From: Brachypterus glaber
Taxonomy: Eukaryota > Arthropoda > Insecta > Coleoptera > Kateretidae
Reading direction: 5' to 3'
Length of the DNA stretch: 64,000 nt
Assembly (NCBI GenBank): GCA_958510825.1
Contig: OY294050.1
Location: forward strand, 6,983,340-7,047,339
The position numbers were made by a program, and so were the translations under genes. The notes beneath the pieces were generated by a model, which was not told the origin of the DNA, ran no database searches, and saw nothing but the letters and a program-made list of their open reading frames with translations. Shown here piece after piece: positions 21,301-33,300 of the stretch (positions are counted from its first letter, which is position 1; the number at the start of each line of letters is the position of its first letter).

Positions 21301-24300
21301 ATGCTGAAAATTAATGCTAGGGCAGTAAATTGCCATACCTTAAGTCTATGGAAAAATTATATACACTTTTAGACGTCGACATTAATTTTGACAATGATAA
21401 ATGGCATAATCTCTTATAGAGTTTTTTTAGACACAGTTAAAAAAAATTACTTCAATAAATAACAATATTCAGAATCTGAAATTCAGATAAATTTTGACAC
21501 TGAAAAAAAATCGTGATTTTTATCTTTGGTAGGAAAAGAACTCAGTTCTTTTTATCAATCTTTTTTCTTTGTTCTGTCGGTATTATAGACATTTCCATTT
21601 GAACCCTGCCCTGTAGGGCCAGAGAATTTCTCCTATAGGAGTTGGGGTCTAGACTAGGTTTTCTTCTGCTCAAATGACGCTCCACCCATTTGAGCAGGGT
21701 GAGAACGGAGTCGGTTGAAGGTAAACGTCTTTCGGCCGATGTTTTTGTGATTTGTGAGGAGGTTACCCTGAATGTGGCCGCCATACCTTTAAGGGCCTGT
21801 TTTAAACAAAAAAAAAATAACAAAAAATTACAAAAATAACAAATTTAAATCGTATATTTTTGGTTTGGAGGTGTGAATCCAAACACGTATACGTAATCGA
21901 GATAAACCATACGTTTTTTTACGCAATTATGGGTTAAAATCTTAAAAAAAGGGATTTTACCTTTTGCATACATACACGGTGTATTTGAAATAGGGTCCGA
22001 AATTTTAAGGGGTGATTTTACATCAGAAATTATGACAAAAAGTTCTCATAAACTGTCGTAAGTGATCTAAGCCCCTTTGAAAGTGGCTAAAAAATTCGGT
22101 TTTTATTTAATAACTTGGGAACCCTTTGAGCTATAGCAACGAGGCTTTGCACGTGAATTAATCTTAATAAGGCCTATCTTCGTATCTTATTTTCATGTAC
22201 TAATTTTAACCAGGGGTGTGCGAAATTGGGGGGGGGCGGTTATCAGTTTTTTGTCTGTGTAACTTTTTTGTGCTTTTATTTTTGGAATATGATTCCTCAG
22301 GTCAATATACATAAAAAAGGTACTCTTGTTGAAAAATTCATTTGAAGGTAAAATTTCACAGTTCGAGGACGAAAAATTAACATGTTGAAATTTCATTGAT
22401 TTATAGGAACTTGTTTTCATATTTTATGATGTAGAATCACCCCTTAAAATTTCGGACCCTATTTCAAATACACCGTGGGGAGTACCTGATAGGACAAAAT
22501 TGTTATTATTGAAATCAGCGACTTAAAATAAGTAAAAATAAGTGATTTTTAGCAATACATACATATGTATATATGCATATTGCTAAATTAAATTAAAATT
22601 ATATAAATATATTAATTATATAAATGTTTATTATACAAAATAAATGTATAATATTATTATAATGTACATTTTGTGATCGGTATAGACGCCTTCGCCAAAA
22701 TTGTAAATAGATACCAGGCGCTTTAAAATGATTCAAAAACAGATTTTAGATTATCAATCTACTCAATTTATCTATGTAACATGTAACGTATAAATGTCCA
22801 GATTTCTAACGTTAGTTGCCCAACGTTAGAATAACGTTTGGTAAAACTTCTAACGTTATTCTAACGTTACACCTAACGTTAGGTATCTAACATTCAAACA
22901 ACATTCATCTAACGTTAGGTCAAGTCGTTTCAACGTTATTTTTCACCAGGGTACCTAATGCGTTAAAATTTGCATAAAACCTCTATAAAATCCTTGATAA
23001 AATCCTCAAATAAATCGCATGGATTTTACCTCGGATTTTTCTTTATTGTTAGCTAGTGTTATTGTCCTAAAACTTACCAGCATAGCATCCTCATCCGTGG
23101 CATCATCGCCTACGTAAATAATACGAATTCTCTCACTCCAGTCGACTCCAAAAGCTGTCCTCAATATATAAATGGAGGCTCTGCCCTTGTTCCAAGAAAC
23201 GGGAGGTTTAGCCTCAATGGCGCAATGAGCAGGAGCTGCCTCAAACCCTGCCTCCTCGATCATTTGTCTCGCCATGGACTCCAGTCCGGCCCTGGAAGTT
23301 AAAAAAAATAATTTGTAGGAATTTAGAGCACTGTTTTTGAAGAATACTGTATAGGGTTATTTAGAAATAGAGTCATTAATTTTAAGGGGTGATTCTACAT
23401 TGGAAAATATGAAAAACAGTTCCTATAAATATAGGTCTAAAAATGCGTCGTAAGGGAGCTAAGCCCCTTTGAAAGTGGCTAAAAAATTCTGTTTTTATTT
23501 AATAACTTAAAAACCCTTTGAGATATAGCAACGAGGTTTACCACGTAAACTAATCTTAATAAGGCCCATCTTCTTATGTTTTTTCATGTACTTATTTTAA
23601 CCAGGGGTGTGCGAAACGGGGGCTTATCAGGTTTTTATCCCCAAATTTTTTCTGTGTAACTTTTTTGTAATTTTATTTTTGGAATATGATTTCTCATGTC
23701 AAAATACATAAAAAAGGTACTCTTGTTATTCACCTTGCATCATTCAAATTTCGGTTTTTAACATTTTAGTATTTAATTTTTCGCCCTCGAACCGTAAAAT
23801 TTCAACTTAATTAATTTTTCTCGAAGATGGTTAATCTTACAGAGCACCTTTTTTATGTATTTTGACCTGAGGAATCATATTCCAAAAATAAAATTACTTA
23901 AAAGCTACACAGAAAAAAGTGTTGGACAAAAGACATATAAGGCCCGCCGTTTCACACACCCCTGGATAAAATAAGTACATGAAGATAACATACGAAGATG
24001 GGCCTTATTAACATTAGTTTACATTCAAAACCTCATTGCTGTATCTCAAAGGGTTGCTGAGTTATTAAATAGAAAACGAATTTTTTAACCACTTTTAAAG
24101 GGGTTTAGCTTCCTTACGACGAATTTTTAGACATGTTTATAGAAACTTTTTTTCATATTTTCCTATGTAGAATCACCCCTTAAAATTAATGACTCTATTT
24201 CTAAATAACTCTGTATCTTTAATTGATTTTTTTAACTGTCTTAAATAAAAAAAATCTTACATGGTGTTAGATTTTTACTATCACAAATCAGTAAAAAATA

Positions 24301-27300
24301 ATGTACACTGAACAATGCATTTAACGAAAATAATATTTTTTAAACAGTGACGGACTAAGGGTGGCTTTGAGGGTTTAAGCTGGAAACCCATGTTGCAAGT
24401 TGCTCAAGGTACTTAGACTCGGAGATATGGTGACTAGAGTGACTGTAGTAGTGACTTTTTTTAGCACCTACAATTTTATTTTCTCATAAAAGAAAGTAAC
24501 AATAGTTACATACAAGGTTTTATCCAATAAATAGCTTAGGAATTCATATTTTTATTAAAATTTTTAATGACATTTAAAAGAAAATAATTTGACAAGTGAC
24601 AGTTGAGTGGTTAAAATAAATAATTATCCTCTCAATAAAGTAAAAGCCACGCGAGGGTTATTATTGAGTTTATCGATTTAAAAAAAGCTGGTAATTGTCT
24701 TATTATCTGTATGTATTGGATAAAACAATTTTTGTTTTGCTTAAATCATCTTATTTTTTCCTGAAACGTCGAGAAAAATCAAATTAAGCAACAAAAAAAA
24801 AATGATGTCTGTCTGTCGGTCTTGGACAAGTCGTATTTGAGCAAAATCGGTTGGGGGGAAGGGGAGTAAAAGGGGGGTTAAATTTTTGTTTTGGTCGTAT
24901 TTTGTTATTATTTATAATAGAAGAAAAATTTAAAAACCACATAAAACGTTAAATAAAACTACACAAAAAATGTTTACATCATTTTTTTCCAGCGCCCCCT
25001 CCCCCCCCTCTCCCCCAAAATGTAAAAAATTGTTTCTAGGGATAACTTTCTTATTATTCACAATAGAAGAAAAATTTAAAAACCACATAAAAGGTAAAAT
25101 AAAATTACATAAAAAATGTAATTATTATTTTTTTCGAGCTCCCCCCTTTCTCCAACAAAATATAACAAAAATCTTCTGGGCCTAACTTTATTATTATAAT
25201 AAATTGTTCCTGGACATAACTTTTTTAGTATTTCCAATAGAAGAAAATTTTAAAAACCACCTAAAAGGCAAAATAAAATTACACAAAAAGTTATTCTCAT
25301 TTTTTCCATGACCCCCCTCAAAAAAAAAATTAATAAATTATTTCTGGACATGACTTTTTTTTATGAGAAAGTATTCTCGCTCATTCGAGACGGCTGGTTT
25401 ATATTTTAATAATTACATTGATTAAAAAAATACACAGTCGACCGTGTAGACCTATATTGACACGGAAACGTGTTAAAATGTGTAAAATTGTGTAAATTTG
25501 CCTGAAAACGGTGTTAAAAGGACACATTTTTACACAATTTAACACGTTTCCGTGTCATTTTAGGTCTACACGGTCGACTGTGCAATTTTTTGTTAATTAG
25601 TGTATTAAAATTATTTGTGATAATATATACAAAGTCCCAAAAAATAAGCAGTGATGTTTTTTTAGTAGTCACTTTTTTCGTATGGGACAAAAAAGTGACT
25701 TCTAAAAAATTCTGATGATTAAAAAAGCAACTACCAACTATCAAAATATGTTTTTTCAACTGCATTTTTTACCCCAGTTGACTTGTAAAAAAAAGCTTCG
25801 TGAAAAAGCGAACTACTTGCGTTTTTTTCAAACTACACCTCAAAATGCCAACGGCCCATTTTTTTTCCAAACTCTTCTTTAATCCCTTAAAAATATTGAG
25901 ACAGAGGGAGGGAGATTGCCTTTTACCCCACCCTTAAAGGCAAAGGATCTAAGACTTTTAGAGGTCGAAGAGTTATTAGCAGGGCCTCACACTCGGTGAG
26001 TCCGTCCCTGTTTATAAGCTGTTTATATCTAGATCTCAGACAAAAGAAGGTTAAAGAGACAAGCAATGCCTATATAGTAGTCGCCACAAATATAAGGGAA
26101 TGTTTTTTAGCAGCGATCTTTTTTTTTTCTGGCGCTTGTCAAGGTTTACTGACCCTGTAAGTCCTCTACGAACTTAATATAATAAATTAAGGGCATACGC
26201 CCTTATCTCACATTAATCTGTTTCAAATGTAAAGATTCTACTGTATCTATGGCGTCTAGTATACTAATGTGCAGTTTGTTTACGTCCAACATAGCTGGTG
26301 TGCCATATAAAATTTCCATGAGTGAGAGTGACGTAAAACATAAATATTATTCTTTGGATTTGCCGACTATTTAGATTAGATAAAGAGAGAAGTTCTACAG
26401 AAAGAGATAAAAGTATAATTATTATTGTTTTAAAATAAAATTATGCATATTTTAGGTAAAAATAACATTTTAATTATATTTTAAATTACATGAAGGTAAG
26501 ATATTTGTTTTTTTTAAGTAAAAAACTATATCTTTTAAATTTTTATAACACAGCTATGTGTACAAAAGGTCTAAAGTTTCCTAGGGAACGTATGACCTAC
26601 CCCTTAGTTTGAAAGTCATTGATAATACCTCGTTGTGTGTGAAGATTTTGTACTTGTTTTTGTGTTTAATGTATTCTTTAATAATTTTGCATAAAATGCA
26701 AATTTATTGTTGCACTGTGATAAAATCCAAATATAATATTTTTAGGGAATTTTCTTTTTGGGTATTGAAGACCTAAATTTAAGTTGCGTATTGGACTGCT
26801 GTCCATTGGGATGAGAATATTTTTATTTGTTAGTTGAATAGAGACAGAGAGTCATTCTGCCGTGCTAAGCTGAAAGGTCCTATCTACATAGGTTTAACAT
26901 ACACAGATAGGACTTTTTAGCTTAGCAAGGCAGCATTGTTCATGATCAACAAATATTTTTCTCTTACAGTGCTAGTCTATCCATTCTTTCGTCTAAGGTC
27001 TCGATATTTTAAATATACGACGTCAACGGCGGCTATATTTAAAATTTCACATTATTTTTACGAGATGACACTATTGGTTGGCGTACGTTACTATAGAAAT
27101 ATATTATTCGTCGCAATTCTACATATGACTGGTACCCTGTGCGTTAAAATTTTAGCGGTAGGGTAACAGTCATATGTATAATTGCGGTATTTGAATTCTA
27201 TAGTGCACTGAGTCCACCTGCCAGTAGTGCCATCTCGTAAGATTTTTGTGAAATTTTAAATATGGCCGCCGTTGAATTCGTATATTAACTACTATAGCTA

Positions 27301-30300
27301 TATCATAAAATGCTCAGTTAGTTTTTTCACACTTTTACCTTAACATCGGTGGTTCTCTACTATCTGAGGAAACTGAAGAACTGAAAAAACATGTTTAATT
27401 TCTCAGTTTTTTTTCTAGTGCAAAAAAATATGTAAAATATTATATTCATTAATTATATGAAAATAATTTGCTAAAAGCTAGCACAGAAACAGATATATCC
27501 TATCTACAGACTAACAGATAGACAGACAGACGTAATGTTTTTATTAAAAATTTTATGAAAGGGAGGTCTAAAACGTATAAGCAAGAAAAACATAAAAACA
27601 AAATTTTTGAACCTATCCAGCATGAAAGCATTAACTCTAATTATTCTGTGCCAAAGTACGGTTACCTGAGATTTGCGTCTCGAGTAAAACTTTTACCTAT
27701 AGCATTTGCAAACAGTAGATAAGTTTTCGTCACTTATGTTTTCTCGCTTTACACTGTGGTCTTCACAGCGCACAAGCGAGAAGAAACGAGTAACGTAGAC
27801 GCGTCTACTGTTTCCGAATGCTTTACCTTAAATGTACGGGGGTTTCCCTAAAATGGAACGTCAGCAGGGCCCCCTTGTTTTCGACCCAAGCGCCATCTCT
27901 GCAGACTTTTTCCTGCAAATGTTTCATGAGTTCCGCGACTTTGTCGTGGAACTCTGTGGGCATTGGGTGCACGAATTTTGTACCATCTGGGTGTAATATT
28001 TCTAAACCGTGGTTACCAGCGTATGTGATACCTTCAATACCAACCTAAAATACAAAAAATGTTTGAAAAACCTAAAAAAAATACTAACTGAAAAAATATT
28101 GTACAAAATTCGTTGAAAAGTTGCTTTCTTACACTCGTACCATTTCTTTGACGTTGTTGACATTTCTTCCCGAAACGATGGCTATGTAAACGTCGGAAAC
28201 ATTTGACAGTCTTTGAAGTACGTTTTTGGTCTCTGTGGGGATTACAGCTAGATCTGGGTGTGGGGCAATAGGAGCTAGAGTACCATCGTAGTCCAGAAGT
28301 AGGGCTAGTTTATGCGTATTTCCAATATACCTGAAAAAACATATTTTCTTTGAAGTTTTAAAAATTGATTTTTTTTGTGAATTTTTAGGATCTAGTGCCA
28401 ATTTTTAGAAATGTTTAAAATTGCCCTTACTTTGATAGATATTCATCAAAATCATCGAGGGTGACAGCAGGCATGGTGATCGTAGTTGGGTTATCATTTT
28501 CGGCGGCGTCTTGCGTGACCAGACTTCCCATCGCCGACAAAAACGATTTGGTCCAGTAGTTGACGTCGTTTAGTTTTTCCCTACGTCTCAAATAGTTCAT
28601 TCTCAAAATTCTCTCGTCCTCCGGCATAGTTAATGCCCTGTGGATAACTTCCGAGGCATCGTCGATTTCGTACGGGTTGCATATTAAAGCTTCGTGCATT
28701 GTTTCACCTGAAAAAAATATATTTGGACATCATCTTCAGGAAATATCGTGTTAGAATAATGATTTTGAAAACATCCAGGTACATTTTTTGGTTTGTCGAC
28801 TCAATATAGTCCAATTTTTAGACCTGGAGAAAATTTGGACCTCTTCTTCACAGAGTTTCTTATTAAAATAGGGATTTTGAAGAAGTCCAGGTAATTTCTT
28901 TGGTGTATCATAGTAAAAATAGTCGATTATTTGGAAATAATCTTCAAAGATTTTCGTATAAAATTATCTATTTTAAAGAAGTCTTTGTTTTGTTGTTGTT
29001 TTGTCAAAATTTGTAGCTTACCTGCTCCGGCAAAAGGAGATACTATCAAAACTCCTGGAGGAACGTTTATTTGACAGGCTACGAATTCTTTAGCCACCAG
29101 GTTCATTCCGTCTCTCAAAGGGGTGACCAAACCTACGGCAGCGTCCCGATAAAAAGCAGCTAGATCATCCTGACTCACGCATCCATAAATATATCTACCG
29201 AAACAAAAACAAAAATTGGTATAAAAATATTTATTGATGTTTTTTTATTTTTATTTACCTAATAGGTGACCAATTTGCAGTGGTGAACTTTCCGTTAATC
29301 CTTCCAACTAGCTGGTCCATTTCTTCCTTGAGATCTTGGTAGTCCTTGACATCCACCCTACTGGGCACGGAAATTTGTAGCATGGAAATTTTCTCTTTGT
29401 GTTCGGGGTGGTTTTCCAACAACCTTTCGAAGGCCTTTAATCTGTGCACCAAGCCCTTGGTGTAGTCTAATCTGTCCACCCCCAGGATGATTTTCTGGTT
29501 TGTTGATAGTACCTAGATTTTTTTTTAATAATGTTAAAAAAAATAGTTTTTATTCTCTTTATTCCCCTTATCCCGCTCAGATTTTTAACAAAAATAATAT
29601 CAGCCAATCTTGGATAAGGAACCTATGTTCAAGGTTTGAAGTCTCGGATCTTCACTTAAAAACCGGTGCTTTTCATTAAAAGATATTGTTTAGTTTTCAT
29701 CCTGTATATAGTAGATTTTTGATAAGTCCCTTATGCGGACAAATATAAGGTTTCATGCGCATGACGTACATGAAACGTACATGAAACCTTATATTTGTCC
29801 GCATAAGGGACTTATCAGAAATCTACTATATACAGGATGAAAACTAAACAGATATTGACTTTGGTTCAAATAAATTCTAGCCTTAAAACAGGAGAATATG
29901 GCTTTGAACATATTGAAAGACACGTTTCCTTGGTTCAAAGAATCCTTTTTTTCTGTGTGCAGTACCAATTGTGTACAATTTCGGCCATTGATGAAATGAT
30001 TTTAATCCCTAAATGCTTAAAAATTATAGATTTTATGTTTAAAATTAAGCATTTGCGTATTTATTTATGAATTAAGCTATAAGCATACTTAATTTTACAC
30101 CTGGTTAATTTCTTACTATTGAAATACTTATACTTAAGCATAAGCAAGCATTTTTTGAAGCATTTAAGTACTCAGCGTTTTAAAATTGCAACTACTGCAG
30201 AAATACTCACCCTTGGTGCTTTTTCTGCCAACTCCACGAACCTCTCATACGGAATCCCGATAGGCAACGGTCTAACCCTAACCGTTCTTCCACCGTGTTC

Positions 30301-33300
30301 CACCAGGAAGTTTTTTCGGTCCACCCTGCACCCAAGACACCTCTGACAGCAGTCCACGAAGTTGAGACAGTAGTCTGTGATGTGGAAACCGACCATGTCA
30401 CAACCGAGCATCCCTTGCAGGACTTCGTCCGCCCATGGAAACAGTCTGAAGATATCCCATGGAGGGAACGGGATGTGAAGGAAGAAGCCCAGGTTAACGG
30501 AAATGTTTTCTTCTTCAGCTTTCTACATTAAAAATATATGTTTTTATCTTAAGACGCGAAGGAATTTGTACCCGGACGTTGAACGGGCTTTATGACTAGT
30601 ATGAGAATAAGACATTAATAAGCATTTAGATTAGATTATAAAATAAAATAATTGTAAGTCATTAAACCCGTAATAATCACTTTGAACCCTTGTTGATCAG
30701 GAAAGTTGCAAAACATTGCAGAAACGTTTTTTGAACCACATAAATAACTATTTACGTAACAAGAAACGGAAACGGTATTTACCTCCCTAGCCGAAACCCA
30801 ATTTTAACTATAATTAACTTGGTTTAAACTAAAAAGGTACTGAATCGTTTGGTAAATGATTTTTTTAAATGGGACATTCCTTTCAAAAGATATAAGATAC
30901 CGGAAACTGACAGACATGTCTGCAGACAGACAAACCCAAAACGCATTTTTTTATTTATCGGTTTTGCAACCCGTAAAAAACAGTAATTATAAACCAAGGT
31001 AGGGAAGATTTCTTTTATAGCCGAGCGTATTATATCCCGAGACGCGTAGCATCGATGTATATAAGAGTACGAGGCTAGAATAGTCTTCTCTACCGTGGCT
31101 TACATATGATTTTTTTTACTACTAGCCCACTTATTCTAATTATTTAAACATTTTTATTAAAGTGATGATGATTAACCGCGAAAAAAAAGTGGCCCTTGAA
31201 ATCGCTATTTTTGAAAACAAAGGAATACGTTAAATTATTTATTAAAAGTTGACAGTACTAGTAGCGTTTTTATATTTTTAAAAACATATAGGTAAGTAAT
31301 TATCAAATAATGTGTTATATTCTATTATAATTAATTAATTAATGTTTGCCACGTTAATTTTTTATTCAGTGGCAAAATATTGTTTAATTTTTGTCTTATT
31401 AAAATTATAAACAATGGCATGTCTTTGTAATTCAAGGAAAATCAAGTGACAATTATCAACTGTTTATAAAATTATTTTTTCTACGACTGCTTTAGAATGT
31501 AAGCAAATACACACACTTTTCAAACACAGACTGAATCCATTCTAGCTCTAGATACGGTATGAATATTCCGTATCAAGTGTTAGAATGAGCACATGTAGTG
31601 CCATCTCTTGTTTATAAAAGTAAAGAAAACTGTAGCAAAATTAGCAAAAATATATATATTTTACTATGAAATATTGAATAATTTAATGTAATTTAAAGTT
31701 TTGCTTTAAAATTACATAAAGTTTATTAGTTTTTCTTAATATTTGACCAGTTTTTTATTAATTTAGTTCAAAAAATTAAAACTGCTCAATCTATTGTTAA
31801 ATATTTAAACCTGATATATGTCACAGCAATCTGACAACCTCAATTTTTGCATTATAATTTGTAAATATGTGCTAAAATTAAATAAAAATATTTTTTAAGT
31901 ACTGATTTAATAAAATTATTAAATAACATTAGTTTCTTTATTTAAAAATATGTGTTTTGTTGAATTTACAATGTTGAGTCACAGAAAACATCGTGTTTAA
32001 CCTTGTCCGCAGTTTAAAGCCATACAGTGTTTCATATTTGCAGTCGAAGAAAAAGTATGGTCTACAACACGTATGGAATAGTCATTCCGCGCTCGCGAAA
32101 CCACCATACTCGCCTGCCGGGTCGTATGACAAACTTACCGCTCGCGCGGAATATTGTCTATTCCATACTAGTTAAAGAATACACTATTCTTCTACTGATC
32201 TAGGTGCAGAGATTTGATTTCTTGGATTAAAAATGTGGTAAATAATGGTATGATTTAAAGCTAGTAGTGAAAAAATTGCTTACTTGTCTGATCCAGTTAG
32301 CAGCGAGCATAAGATGGTAATCGTGCACCCATATCAAAGGCACGCCAGCTTGATTTTTCGGTAAACTCCTCAAAGCTTGGAGGGTGCACTCAGCAAATTC
32401 CTTGTTGGCCGTAACGTAACTCTTCCAGTGTTCCCTTTTGAAAGAAGCTCTGTCGGGCATTGAGTGGAATAACGGCCAAAACGTGGCGTTACAACATCCG
32501 TTGTAGTAGGAATCAAAGATAGCTGGGTCTATTCTGACAGACACTACTTTGTTGGATTTTAAACCGGCGGTAGGGGTGATATCTGTGGGGTCTGATTCGG
32601 GGATGGGTTCGGTGGGGTCCTCCAGGTGGATTCCAGGCCAGCCCACCCATAACCCATTGCCGTTTATCACGACAGGAGCAACTGCGGTTACCAAACCTCC
32701 CGCGCTTAAAAGGAATACGTTATTAGGCTATAACTTTTTTGTTTTTGCACCAAAACTTGGCTTGTGACCACTCAAACTTCGCGAAATTCATTTTTCTATA
32801 AAAATTTATTAACACAAGCCTGATTTTATCAATTTTTATCATGTTGACTTTTTGCAAATTGCATTTAAAAACTTAAAAATACAAAATCGGAACAGGTTTT
32901 AATGATTTTTATTTTTCAGGCCTGTGTTATTAAATTATTTTATCCAATACATACAGGTAATAAGACAATTACCAGCTTTATTTTAAATAGATAAACTCAA
33001 TAATAACCCCCGCGTGACTTTTACTTTATTGAGTGGATAATTATTTATTTTACCCACTCAAATGTCACTTGTCAAATTATTTTCTTGTAAATGTCATTAA
33101 AATTTATAATAAAAATATGAATTCCTAAGCTATTTATTGGATAAAACCTTGTATGGCACTCATGGGTAAACCGATATTGCCCTCTCGAAAATTAACCTGC
33201 TTGGCTGACGCCTCGCAGGTTAATTTTCTCATGGGCAATATCTTACTTTACCCACTAGTACCATAAATAACTATTAAAATGTTTGTGCAGAGTAGTTTTG

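Larger units (their letters stand above)
24353..26010. mobile_element. Possible TIR element CAGTGACGGACT...AGTCCGTCCCTG
   Basis: The two sequences are imperfect terminal inverted repeats 1.65 kb apart in TPS intron 8. The interval contains other repeats (24480-24770, 24900-25370, 25428-25590), so it would be a composite. No transposase frame was seen. Chance pairing cannot be excluded. Confidence 0.35.

Noticed and set aside
26936..27166. 76-codon plus-strand frame
   Set aside because: Lies inside a 280-bp foldback element in a TPS intron; no homology recognised.
30172..30531. Alternative open frames on both strands over TPS exon 3
   Set aside because: Only the minus-strand frame encoding the GT20 core is supported; the others are shadows.
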